Positions 1 through 9,008 of a DNA stretch of 64,000 bases are shown here, piece by piece; the stretch's first letter is position 1; each line of letters begins with the position of its first letter. Source of the DNA: Azotobacter bryophylli (lineage in GTDB: Bacteria; Pseudomonadota; Gammaproteobacteria; Pseudomonadales; Pseudomonadaceae); NCBI RefSeq assembly GCF_042643485.1, contig NZ_JBHRSJ010000007.1, positions 1-64,000 of the forward strand. The letters are read 5' to 3'. A model generated the notes under the pieces. The model was not told the origin of the DNA and did no database searches. It saw nothing but the letters and a program-made list of their open reading frames with translations. Position numbers and translations under genes: made by a program.

Positions 1-248
1 CGATGGATACCGCTGACCGAACGCAGTCCGATGTTGCTGAGGCCAAGACCAGCCGCCTTCAGGACAAAATCGAGAAGCTCCGGCAGCAGATGCAAGCGCT
101 CAAGCACTGGATGGGCGCGACGCACTTCCTGACCAAAACGCTGCCTCGGGTGAGCACGGAGATGAGTCTCCATGTGCTCGCCTACAACCTCAAACGGCTG
201 ATGAACATCTTTGGCATCCGTGGTGCGGTAGAGGCCCTGCGGGCCTGA
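1..248 (+). pseudogene. Remnant of an IS1182-type transposase, internally deleted and cut by the window edge
   Basis: The reading frame is open from the window edge to TGA at 246-248. Its last 40 or so residues (WMGATHFLTKTL, then TEMSLHVLAYNLKRLMNI) match the conserved C-terminus I recall for IS1182-family DDE transposases. The part before it (DVAEAKTSRLQDKIEKLRQQ) resembles a coiled segment that lies in the middle of those proteins, before the catalytic core. In intact relatives the two are separated by a long stretch carrying DDE residues; here they are joined directly at a shared Leu-Lys. I infer an internal deletion that removed the core, so this copy cannot transpose by itself. The 5' part lies outside the window. 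The frame is read with the first in-window ATG at 3, but that is probably not the true start. Confidence 0.7.
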
Positions 249-551
249 GGCGGCCCATTTTGACTCGTTCCCCCGCCTCAGGATGCCGTAGATGGCGCCA
301 GGCGGCTCAGGTAGCGGTCTGCTCCGAGCTGCCGTGCCTAAACCTCACCCGACCTCGGGTCAAAGGCTGCCTGTAGCTCTGGTGTTAGCACTTCGCTGTT
401 TTCACATAGCCTGGATCCAAAGCGGACGTCTGCAATTAAAGGGGGAGTGAGTTTTAAGTTTCCGCCAAGTAATTCTCTCCGATCCTTTAATAATGCGCTT
501 TTAGTGGTGAGCCTGGCCAAGGCGATACAACAAGCATTTTCGCCTTCTTGG
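249..551. other. Non-coding stretch between the IS remnant and the J-domain gene
   Basis: No convincing gene is seen. ORFs of 74 and 99 codons on the two strands have no recognisable features. A perfect 14-base palindrome (ACCCGACCTCGGGT, actual arms ACCCGA and TCGGGT around CC) lies at 347-360; its loop is too short for a good terminator. The end of the insertion sequence probably lies here, but I could not identify a terminal inverted repeat without the other end. Confidence 0.5.
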
Positions 552-2084
552 TTAGAACTCACTTTCGGGGATCGAGTATGTCTGCATGTTCCCGTTCCTG
601 ACTTTGTACAGGGTCATCGTCATGTCGGTGTACTCAACTCCGTTATATGTCCGGTTCTCCTCGACTTGGAACTGCTCAGATTTTGCGAGCCCACCAGTAT
701 CGAGGTCTCGGTAGCGAACATCGTAGCGACCGACCATGATGTCTGACACAGTGAACTTGCCGCCCTTGGGTATGAAGAACACCCGCACAGGGAAAGCCTC
801 AGGCCCGCCAATATCGACAAGCTTCACGAAAACGTCCGAGTCGTTTCTCGCGTTGTCGATAGTGACCTGGGAGTAACCGCCTTTGTTTAGCTGCTTGAAG
901 CCCGGCACATAGCCAGCCATTTTCGGCCAGGGCGCCCCATTCGGAGCTGTCTTCGGCCGGGCATATCCCAGCTTGGTCACAACCATCGGCTGCGCCATGG
1001 GTTCCTGCGTGTACGGTACCGACCGCTCGAGTGGTTTGATGGCCGGCGCCGGCTTCGACTGCATCTGATTGTTGTAGAGGAAAGCGACGACGAAGAGCAG
1101 CGCGGCGACGATGAATGTGACCGCGTAGCATGCCACCGCGAGGCCGAGCAGTCGGCTCTTAGCCTTGCATACAGGCAGGGAATGGCAGTCAGCGAAGTCA
1201 TCGTGGGTGGTGAAGTAATCAACATTGCCGTTGGCGGCGGCAGTCCTGAACTCCCCATCATAGGTTTTAAGCTGATTCACCAGCGTGTCGTACATGGCCT
1301 TCGGACTGATGCTGAACGTATCCCTGGACTCACCAAAGGCAATATTCACCGTGGTCCCGTTGTAAATTCCGTTTGTGTAGTTGTGAGTCGCATTGATATT
1401 CGTCAGCGTCCAGATTGGCCAGTACCTCACCCTGTCAAAGTCCGTTTTGATGATGTAGAGCGGGCATGCAATCAACCAACTGCGAAGTGGTGACACATGC
1501 CAGCGCACAATCCGCGAGAGGTTGATTGCGAGGAGTAAAGTTGCAGCCCCAGTAAGGCCCAGCATCCATAGGATGCCGTCTTGGTCCCACTTGCACTGCC
1601 CAGCATCGAAGAAGAGATAAACGAACCAGCCCAGAAGAACTATTGACCAGATGTAGTTCCCTACCACGCCGCCATTCTTGATCAGCAACTGGTCCTTGTT
1701 CTCTCCGGATACTCGTTTCTTAAGCCTCTCCCTGGCCGAGGCCGGCAGATTCGCATACGCGAAGGAGCCAGCACGGGGAAGGACAAACTCCTGATCACCG
1801 GCCTCATCTGGCTGGCGAGCCTGAGGTTTCTGCGTCTCAGCACTACTGGGTGCCCCCTGCTCTTGAGCAGCAATCCAGGCGTCATGCTGGCGGCGCTTCT
1901 GAGGGTCTGAAAGCACCTCGTAGGAGGTGTTGATCAACGCCATAATCCGGACGGCATCTGGATTGTCCGGATTCCGATCCGGGTGATACTTCTGCGTCAG
2001 GGTCTTGTATGCGGCTCGAATGACCTCTTGGGGGGCAGACCTCGAAACCTTGAGGTTGTCGTAGTGCGTGCGAACAGGCGCCAT
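552..2084 (-). CDS. Membrane-anchored J-domain (DnaJ-like) protein
   Basis: This 510-residue protein starts with a J domain (about residues 5-70): THYDNLKVSRSA, the HPD motif in QKYHPDRNPDN, and YEVLSDPQKRRQHD. Such domains stimulate Hsp70 (DnaK) ATPase activity. It has no Gly/Phe-rich or zinc-finger region, so it is not a classical DnaJ. A charged, Gln-rich linker follows, then two hydrophobic segments near residues 145-190 and a third near 315-340. The C-terminal 120 residues form a soluble domain (VRVFFIPKGGKF, YDVRYRDLDTG, TLYKVRNGNMQTY) that I recall from other bacterial proteins of unknown role. I infer a chaperone recruiter at the inner membrane; its client is unknown. The start has AAAGGA only two bases upstream of the ATG. 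It sits alone next to an IS remnant, which suggests an accessory gene. Confidence 0.8.
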   Translation of the reverse strand: MAPVRTHYDNLKVSRSAPQEVIRAAYKTLTQKYHPDRNPDNPDAVRIMALINTSYEVLSDPQKRRQHDAWIAAQEQGAPSSAETQKPQARQPDEAGDQEFVLPRAGSFAYANLPASARERLKKRVSGENKDQLLIKNGGVVGNYIWSIVLLGWFVYLFFDAGQCKWDQDGILWMLGLTGAATLLLAINLSRIVRWHVSPLRSWLIACPLYIIKTDFDRVRYWPIWTLTNINATHNYTNGIYNGTTVNIAFGESRDTFSISPKAMYDTLVNQLKTYDGEFRTAAANGNVDYFTTHDDFADCHSLPVCKAKSRLLGLAVACYAVTFIVAALLFVVAFLYNNQMQSKPAPAIKPLERSVPYTQEPMAQPMVVTKLGYARPKTAPNGAPWPKMAGYVPGFKQLNKGGYSQVTIDNARNDSDVFVKLVDIGGPEAFPVRVFFIPKGGKFTVSDIMVGRYDVRYRDLDTGGLAKSEQFQVEENRTYNGVEYTDMTMTLYKVRNGNMQTYSIPESEF

Positions 2085-2753
2085 AGTCCTTTAGACCCTA
2101 CAAAAAGTATCAATTATAACGAGAACCTGCCGCGGCCTCGTGGTCTCAATGTCCAATTCAAAAGAGCCGCTAGCTCGATACGACCGAACAATACTGAATC
2201 GCCCCTGGCTTGTAGCCCCTTGAGTGGTTGCTCCTGGCCGTTTATAGCCAAATTGGGTACCCAAGTGCGCCAAGGCTGCCTCGTTCCAGCTCAGCCGAAC
2301 AACCGTGGCCGAATCGGATCAGGTAGGTGGCTCGATGTGAAACCGGAGCAAGGCACAGAGGCGAGGATAGAAGAGACGGTGGTGGAGGGTGATCCAATAT
2401 GGCTCTCGCTTTGCCTGGCGGGGCGATGGCTGGGGTGCACATGCAGGAGAGCGCAGCGCACCTACCGGACTTGCCGGTCGGTATCCGGTTGCTGGCGTCA
2501 TGCGCGTTCCGCTGTTGTGTCCGGCCATAAAAAGGCGCCGACCGGCAGCGGGCGACCGGCGGCGCAAAGTCCCCCAGCCTAGAGGGGATCGATGCCGTGC
2601 TCGGCGTAGGAGCTGGCGCGGGTACTGTCGGAGGCGAGGTGAGCGCAGGTGGGGCTGGGCGAGGACGGGGAGCGGGCTGACGAGGGGCAGGAACTGGGGG
2701 TAGGTTTGAAACCCTCGCATCCTCGTCCCTGAGGACACAAGAAGAGAGCTTTG
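2085..2753. other. Gene-poor stretch between the J-domain gene and the DUF2790 gene
   Basis: Several overlapping ORFs of 100-270 codons exist on both strands, but they are Pro/Arg-rich and lack any recognisable domain. A TATAAT hexamer on the minus strand at 2113-2118 could be the -10 of the J-domain gene, though no good -35 lies at the right distance. On the minus strand a short frame ending at TAG 2579-2581 is followed directly by a good terminator (2528-2568). This suggests the decayed 3' end of a former gene. Confidence 0.45.
2528..2568 (-). terminator. Rho-independent terminator, minus strand
   Basis: Read on the minus strand, GCGCCG and CCGG pair with CCGG and CGGCGC across a ten-base loop, with one bulged T, followed by CTTTTTAT. 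It lies about ten bases after the stop of a short unassigned minus-strand frame and 185 bases after the DUF2790 gene. It could serve either. Confidence 0.6.
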
Positions 2754-3008
2754 TCAGCTCTGCTGGCTGCAGGCTCTGGACAACTTGCGGTACGCGACGG
2801 TCTTGGTTTCGCCGGCCGAATTCAGATAGACCATCTTGGCGGTGATCACTTCGCACACGAACGGATCTTGCGGATCGTCGATGGCGATCACCTTGGCGAT
2901 ATCCAGATTCATGCCGTAACGATAGGACTCCATTTCCGGCGTCTCCGCGGCTTGGGCGGCGAACGCCAGGCCACAGAGCGATAACGGTAGAAGATATGAG
3001 AGTTTCAT
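2754..3008 (-). CDS. Small exported protein of the DUF2790 family
   Basis: This 84-residue protein begins with a signal peptide (MKLSYLLPLSLCGLAFAAQA, likely cleaved after AQA-A). The mature part (ESYRYGMNLDIAKVIAID, then CEVITAKMVYLNSAGETKTV, AYRKLSRACSQQS) fits the DUF2790 family of small periplasmic proteins found in pseudomonads. The family has no established biochemical role; some members respond to metals. The start at 3008 was chosen over the longer frame at 3038 because GAGGTGAGCGAC precedes it as a strong ribosome binding site and because the signal peptide begins there. Two cysteines in the mature part could form a disulfide. It is a single gene upstream of the DAHP synthase gene on the other side of a 250-base gap. 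Confidence 0.8.
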   Translation of the reverse strand: MKLSYLLPLSLCGLAFAAQAAETPEMESYRYGMNLDIAKVIAIDDPQDPFVCEVITAKMVYLNSAGETKTVAYRKLSRACSQQS

Positions 3009-3224
3009 GTCGCTCACCTCGAAAAGAGATCGGTCCAATCCCCCTCAGGGCCGAATGGCTCGGCAACTTCCAAACCGGATTTTGTTTTGACTGCTCGGGT
3101 TTTCTGAAAGGTTAGGTCAGATTCTAAAGATAAGGATGAGCGTACAAAAATCGCTGTCGTCGATAGTGATGATCGATGCTTGCGGCAGGAAGGGCGGCTT
3201 TCGTTGAGAAAGAATGGTGTTGCG

Positions 3225-3249
3225 AAGGGGGCATCCGAGTGCCCCCCTT
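3225..3249 (-). terminator. Terminator-like hairpin after the DAHP synthase gene
   Basis: AAGGGGGCA at 3225-3233 pairs with TGCCCCCCTT at 3240-3249 around a six-base loop, just past the stop of the minus-strand DAHP synthase gene. The downstream T-tract on the minus strand is weak, so termination here is likely but not certain. Confidence 0.5.
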
Positions 3250-3256
3250 GGCGCTT

Positions 3257-4636
3257 TCAGCGACGCACCTGTTTCAGCGTGTCGGCGATGAGGAAGGCCA
3301 GCTCTAGGGACTGGTCGGCGTTCATGCGCGGATCGCAGTGGGTGTGATAGCGGTCGGAAAGCGATTCCTCGGTCACCGCTCGGCTGCCGCCGATGCACTC
3401 GGTGACGTTCTGCCCGGTCATTTCGATGTGGATGCCGCCGGCGTAACTGCCTTCGGCCCGGTGCACGGCGAAGAATTGCCGGACCTCGCCGAGGATGCGT
3501 TCGAAGTCGCGGGTCTTGTAGCCGCTGGTGGCCTTGATGGTATTGCCGTGCATCGGGTCGGAACTCCACAGCACCTGGCGGCCTTCGCGCTGGACCGCCT
3601 GCACCAGGCGCGGCAGATGCTGCTCGACCTTGTCCGCGCCCATCCGGGCGATCAGGTTGAGGCGGCCCGGATCGTCGTCCGGGTTGAGAATGTCGATCAG
3701 GCGGATCAGCTCGTCCGGGTCCATGCTCGGGCCGACCTTGACCCCGATGGGGTTGCAGACTCCGCGCAGGAATTCCACGTGGGCACCATCCAGCTGACGG
3801 GTGCGGTCACCGATCCAGAGCATGTGGGCGGAACAGTCGTACCAGTCGCCGGTGAGGCTGTCACAGCGAGTGAGCGCCTGTTCGTAGTTCAGCAGCAGCG
3901 CCTCGTGGGCGGTGAAGAAACTGGTCTCGCGCAGCTGCGGCGCATTCTCCAGGCCGCAGGCGCGCATGAAGGCGAGCGTCTCGTCGATGCGATCGGCCAA
4001 CTGGCTGTATTTCTCGGTCAGCGCGGCGTCGGCGATGAAATCCAGATTCCACTGGTGGACCTGATGCAGGTCGGCGAAGCCGCCCTGGGCGAAGGCGCGC
4101 AGCAGGTTGAGGCTGGCGGTGGACTGGTGGTAGGCCTGCAGCAGACGCTGCGGGTCGGGAACACGGCTCTTCTCGTCGAAGTCGATGCCATTGACGATGT
4201 CGCCGCGGTAGGCAGGCAGGGTGACGCCGTCGACCGTCTCGTTGCCTGAGGAGCGCGGCTTGGCGAACTGTCCGGCCATGCGGCCGACCTTCACCACCGG
4301 ACAGCCGGCGGCGAAGGTCATGGCAATGGCCATCTGCAGCAGGACCTTGAAGGTGTCGCGGATCTTGGTCGCGGAAAACTCGGCGAAGCTTTCGGCGCAG
4401 TCGCCACCTTGCAGCAGGAAGGCGCGGCCCTGGGTGACTTCGGCGAACTGGCGGCGCAGCTCGCGTGCCTCGCCGGCGAACACCAGCGGCGGATAGCCCG
4501 CGAGGGTTCCCTCGACCTGGGCGAGCGCTCCGGCATCCGGGTACTCGGGTTGTTGCTGGATGGGTTTCGCCCTCCAGCTCGTGGGGCTCCAGTTCTGCTT
4601 CATCGCCTGCTCTGTGGAATGGTTCGTGGCCATCAT
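3257..4636 (-). CDS. Class II 3-deoxy-D-arabino-heptulosonate 7-phosphate (DAHP) synthase
   Basis: This enzyme condenses phosphoenolpyruvate and erythrose 4-phosphate to DAHP, the first step of the shikimate pathway, in the cytoplasm. The 459-residue protein matches the class II (plant-like) family along its length: FLLQGGDCAESF, KVGRMAGQFAKPRS, LPAYRGDIVNG, HWF-free core segments such as TSFFTAHEALLLNYE, SAHMLWIGDRTRQLDGAHVE, KVGPSM, WSSDPMHGNT and GGIHIEMTGQNVTEC. The start is uncertain. ATG 4636 has AGGGGGA at good spacing. ATG 4603 (MKQNWSPTSW) is where relatives I recall begin, but has a weak site. It is divergent from the methyltransferase-like gene at 4718. I assign no gene letter, because the paralogues aroF, aroG and aroH are class I. 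Confidence 0.92.
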   Translation of the reverse strand: MMATNHSTEQAMKQNWSPTSWRAKPIQQQPEYPDAGALAQVEGTLAGYPPLVFAGEARELRRQFAEVTQGRAFLLQGGDCAESFAEFSATKIRDTFKVLLQMAIAMTFAAGCPVVKVGRMAGQFAKPRSSGNETVDGVTLPAYRGDIVNGIDFDEKSRVPDPQRLLQAYHQSTASLNLLRAFAQGGFADLHQVHQWNLDFIADAALTEKYSQLADRIDETLAFMRACGLENAPQLRETSFFTAHEALLLNYEQALTRCDSLTGDWYDCSAHMLWIGDRTRQLDGAHVEFLRGVCNPIGVKVGPSMDPDELIRLIDILNPDDDPGRLNLIARMGADKVEQHLPRLVQAVQREGRQVLWSSDPMHGNTIKATSGYKTRDFERILGEVRQFFAVHRAEGSYAGGIHIEMTGQNVTECIGGSRAVTEESLSDRYHTHCDPRMNADQSLELAFLIADTLKQVRR

Positions 4637-4717
4637 TTTACCGATCCCCCTGGTGCGAAGTGATCAACGAACGGATGGGCGGCTGTTAATATGCACCATC
4701 GTCCAAAGGGGATCGGA

Positions 4718-5467
4718 ATGGAAAAAGAGGAACGGCTGCTCGCCGAGGTGCGTGACGATTTCGGCCTGATCCGGGTGTTGGAGGTCGGTGACTACCGTTT
4801 CCTCGAGTTCGGCGAGGCGGTGGAGCAGAGCTGCGTGTTCATGGCCGACCCGGCCTGGCTGGAATACGACTACAGCCGGGCAATGCTGCTCGGCGGACTC
4901 TGCCACGAGGCGCCGGAAAGCGCCCTGTTCCTCGGCCTGGGGGCTGGCAATCTGACCCAGGCCTGCCTCGAGTTCCTGCCTCTGGACGATGTGGAAATCA
5001 TCGAACTGCGTCCCGAGGTTCCGCGTCTGGCGATGGAATTTCTGGGACTGGCGGACGATCCACGACTGACCATCCGCATCGGGGATGCCGTCGAGCTGCT
5101 GGACAGCGCCGAGAGCGCCGATCTGATCTTCGTCGATCTGTACACCGACACCGGGCCGGCCGTCGGCCATCTGGCGTGGAACTTCCTCGCCGATTGCCAG
5201 CGGCGCCTCAACCCGGGTGGCTGGCTGATCATCAATCAGTGGGCCGGCGACGACGGCAAGCCTCTCGGTGCGGCCCTGCTGCGCGGGCTCTATCATCGCC
5301 ATTACTGGGAGTGCCCGGTGAAAGAGGGCAACGTGGTGTTGCTGGTTCCCGCCGACCTCGAGCAGGAACTCGATTTCCAGCGCTTGCAGTCCAGAATCGA
5401 GGCCCTGGCGCCGCGGCTGGGGTATTCCCTCGCCGGGCTGATGCGCAGCCTACGGCCGGCGAGCTGA
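4718..5467 (+). CDS. Spermidine synthase-like Rossmann-fold protein
   Basis: The 249-residue protein has the aminopropyltransferase/methyltransferase fold: the nucleotide-binding glycine loop FLGLGAGNLTQ (about 70-80), an acidic strand end IIELRPEVPRLA, then IRIGDAVELLD and the catalytic-region strand LIFVDLYTD (about 138-146), and LNPGGWLIINQW. It lacks the N-terminal beta-barrel of true spermidine synthases, so the acceptor and donor substrates are not clear. In pseudomonads such short SpeE-like proteins are usually annotated only by fold. The start at 4718 was chosen over 4691 because AAAGGGGATCGGA directly precedes it. It is divergently transcribed from the DAHP synthase gene. Confidence 0.75.
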   Translation: MEKEERLLAEVRDDFGLIRVLEVGDYRFLEFGEAVEQSCVFMADPAWLEYDYSRAMLLGGLCHEAPESALFLGLGAGNLTQACLEFLPLDDVEIIELRPEVPRLAMEFLGLADDPRLTIRIGDAVELLDSAESADLIFVDLYTDTGPAVGHLAWNFLADCQRRLNPGGWLIINQWAGDDGKPLGAALLRGLYHRHYWECPVKEGNVVLLVPADLEQELDFQRLQSRIEALAPRLGYSLAGLMRSLRPAS

Positions 5468-5779
5468 TCCCGCAGTAAGCCGGCGCGGTGGTGACCGTTC
5501 GCCGGCTCGCCGGAAGAAAGCACGGGAAATGCGCGCAGGCCGAGTTTTTCCTGTATAGTTTGCGCCGGCCTTCAAACGGCCGCGTTCAAGTGGCAACTTT
5601 CCCGAAGCCTCGCCTTCGGCTGCTGGTCCGCCCGCCGGACCATCCTTGACGATTCATCCATTTTCATCACGCGTTCTCGCAAATTCTTGTCGACCAGGCT
5701 GCCAGGGCGACCCTATGGGTCTTACACGGCATGCGCGGCTTTGGACCCTGGGTTTGCGGATGCACATGAGGCAGATCCC
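5468..5779 (+). promoter_or_regulatory. Long structured leader of the deaD gene
   Basis: No gene is seen in these 312 bases. A TATAGT hexamer at 5552-5557 is a candidate -10 element. Downstream lie two hairpins in tandem: CCGAAG (5602-5607) with CTTCGG (5614-5619), and TGGTCCG (5624-5630) with CGGACCA (5636-5642). If transcription starts near 5565, deaD has a leader of about 215 bases. Long leaders are known for E. coli deaD/csdA and for cold-shock genes. The cold link here is inference. Confidence 0.45.
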
Positions 5780-7453
<1,674 letters not shown>

Positions 7454-7472
7454 TCCGCTTCGCGTCCTCCAG

Positions 7473-7505
7473 AGAGCCCTGCCTTGTGCAGGGCTCTTTG
7501 CTTTC
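7473..7505 (+). terminator. Rho-independent terminator after deaD
   Basis: AGAGCCCTGC (7473-7482) pairs perfectly with GCAGGGCTCT (7488-7497) around a five-base loop, then TTGCTTTCC. It starts 20 bases after the deaD stop and isolates deaD from tpm. Confidence 0.85.
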
Positions 7506-7625
7506 CGCCTCCGGACGGCATTCCCGTCTGTTTCCTCGGTCCGGAGCGAGGTGCGGCTGGCGCGATTCGCCTCCAATCGGTATAGATGATGGTCGCAGCA
7601 TAACCGTCGGACGAAGGAGAGAGCG

Positions 7626-8279
7626 GTGCACGAGGACTTTTGGATAGCGCGCTGGACGCGCAACGAGATAGGGTTCCATCAGGATGAGATCAATCCCTAC
7701 CTGCGCCGCCACTGGCCGGCGCTGGGACTGACCCCGGGCGCTCGGGTGCTGGTGCCGCTGTGCGGCAAGAGTCTCGATCTGGTCTGGCTGGCCGGGCAGG
7801 GGCTGAGAGTGCTGGGTGTCGAGTTGGTGGAGAGGGCGGTAGAGGATTTTTTCGCCGAGCAGGACTTGCAGCCGCAGGTTTCCGCCAGTGGGCCGTTCAA
7901 GGTGTACTCGTCCGGCAATCTGCAGATCTTCTGTGGCGATATCTTCGCCCTGAGTCCGGCCGATGTCGCCGATTGCCAGGCGGTCTACGACCGCGCCGCG
8001 CTGATCGCCTTCCCGTCGGAAATGCGCGAGCGCTATGCCGCCCACCTGTCCGGTATTCTGCCGTCGGCTTGTCAGGGGCTGCTGGTCACCCTGGATTACG
8101 ACCAGTCGCAGAGGAAGGGGCCGCCATTCGCCGTTCCCGATGTCGAGGTGCGTCGCCTGCTGTCTGCAGACTGGTCGCTGGAGGTGCTGGAGGAGCAGGA
8201 TCTGTCGATCACCGGCAAGTTTCACCTGCACGGGCTGAATCGGTTGGACGAGCGTGTCTATCGACTGGTTCGTCGCTGA
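7626..8279 (+). CDS. tpm: Thiopurine S-methyltransferase
   Basis: The 217-residue SAM-dependent methyltransferase methylates thiol and, in pseudomonads, oxidised selenium and tellurium compounds. The sequence begins EDFWIARWTRNEIGFHQ, the typical start of bacterial TPMT, then has the SAM-binding region RVLVPLCGKSLDLVWLA (about 39-55), VLGVELVERAVEDFF, YDRAALIAFP and LVTLDYDQSQRKGPPFAV. The start is GTG at 7626, eight bases after GAAGGAGAGA. Length and motifs match the family. It is convergent with the DUF2959 lipoprotein gene, whose stop lies four bases away. The selenium/tellurium role comes from relatives, not from this sequence. Confidence 0.93.
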   Translation: MHEDFWIARWTRNEIGFHQDEINPYLRRHWPALGLTPGARVLVPLCGKSLDLVWLAGQGLRVLGVELVERAVEDFFAEQDLQPQVSASGPFKVYSSGNLQIFCGDIFALSPADVADCQAVYDRAALIAFPSEMRERYAAHLSGILPSACQGLLVTLDYDQSQRKGPPFAVPDVEVRRLLSADWSLEVLEEQDLSITGKFHLHGLNRLDERVYRLVRR

Positions 8280-8283
8280 TCCT

Positions 8284-8931
8284 TCAGTCGGCAGAGGCCT
8301 GCATTTTGCGGATGAAAGTGTCAGCCTCGTCGATGGAGAGCTGCATATCGCGTATCAACTGATCCACATTGCCCTGCAGGGTGCGGTATTCGCCCTGCAG
8401 GGAGCCAATGGCGCGGGCATTCAGGTTGTGCTTGAGAAACAGCACCTGGTCGTGCAGCACGCTCAGCACCGGCTGGATGCGCTTTTCCGCGGCCTTCATG
8501 TGCTGCAGTAGGATCCTGTACTCCCGTCTCGTGCGTTCCAGCTCCTGCGCGCTGGTCCGCCGCAGGCTGGCGTTGCTGTACTGGTCCAGTTCTCCTTCCC
8601 ATTCGTCGAACAGCGCGCCGGCGACATCCTCGACTGCGGCGATCCGCTCGTGAACGGCCCGGGCGCTGGCTTCACTGGATTCATATTCGCGATTGAGCGC
8701 CTCGTAGCGCTCTTCCAGCTCGCCGCCCTGGACTGCCACCACGCTGCGATAGCGCTCGAGGGCATCCTTGAACTGCTCCTTGGCGTTCTGCTGGCTGTCG
8801 CGCGCCGCTTCGACCCGGTCGACCAGGATGTCGCGCTTGTGCACGCCGACCTTCTCCATGGTGGCGTAGTAGGCGCTCTGGCAGCCGCCGAGGACGAGTA
8901 GGGCGCAGCAGGCGATGATCAGGCGGCGCAT
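8284..8931 (-). CDS. DUF2959 family lipoprotein
   Basis: The 215-residue protein has a lipoprotein signal (RLIIACCALLVLGGCQSAYY; lipobox LGGC with Cys 17). The mature part is largely helical and charged (KRDILVDRVEAARDSQQNAK, QFKDALERYRSV, LNREYESSEASARAVHERI, IQPVLSVLHDQVLFLKHNLN), which fits a coiled coil and the DUF2959 family. No biochemical role is known for this family. The start at 8931 was chosen because GGGAGATCCC precedes it; the frame continues upstream only as an antisense shadow of htpX. It is separated from htpX by a terminator, so it probably has its own promoter in the 77-base gap. Confidence 0.85.
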   Translation of the reverse strand: MRRLIIACCALLVLGGCQSAYYATMEKVGVHKRDILVDRVEAARDSQQNAKEQFKDALERYRSVVAVQGGELEERYEALNREYESSEASARAVHERIAAVEDVAGALFDEWEGELDQYSNASLRRTSAQELERTRREYRILLQHMKAAEKRIQPVLSVLHDQVLFLKHNLNARAIGSLQGEYRTLQGNVDQLIRDMQLSIDEADTFIRKMQASAD

Positions 8932-8961
8932 GGGATCTCCCGTTTGGCGAGTGGGCAATAA

Positions 8962-8988
8962 AAAAGGCGACCTCGTGGTCGCCTTTTC
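8962..8988 (-). terminator. Terminator between htpX and the DUF2959 gene
   Basis: AAAAGGCGACC (8962-8972) and GGTCGCCTTTT (8977-8987) form an 11-base stem with a TCGT loop. Read on the minus strand it ends in a T-run, so it terminates htpX transcription. It is close to symmetric. Confidence 0.85.
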
Positions 8989-9008
8989 CCTTCGCCAAAG
9001 CTTAGCGC

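Noticed and set aside
2195..2225. IS3-type end (TGAATCGCCCC) in the gap after the J-domain gene
   Set aside because: The match is short and no second end or transposase was found.
2242..3066. 274-codon minus-strand ORF across the DUF2790 gene and the gap after it
   Set aside because: Proline- and arginine-rich with no domain; the DUF2790 frame with a signal peptide and good ribosome site occupies its start.
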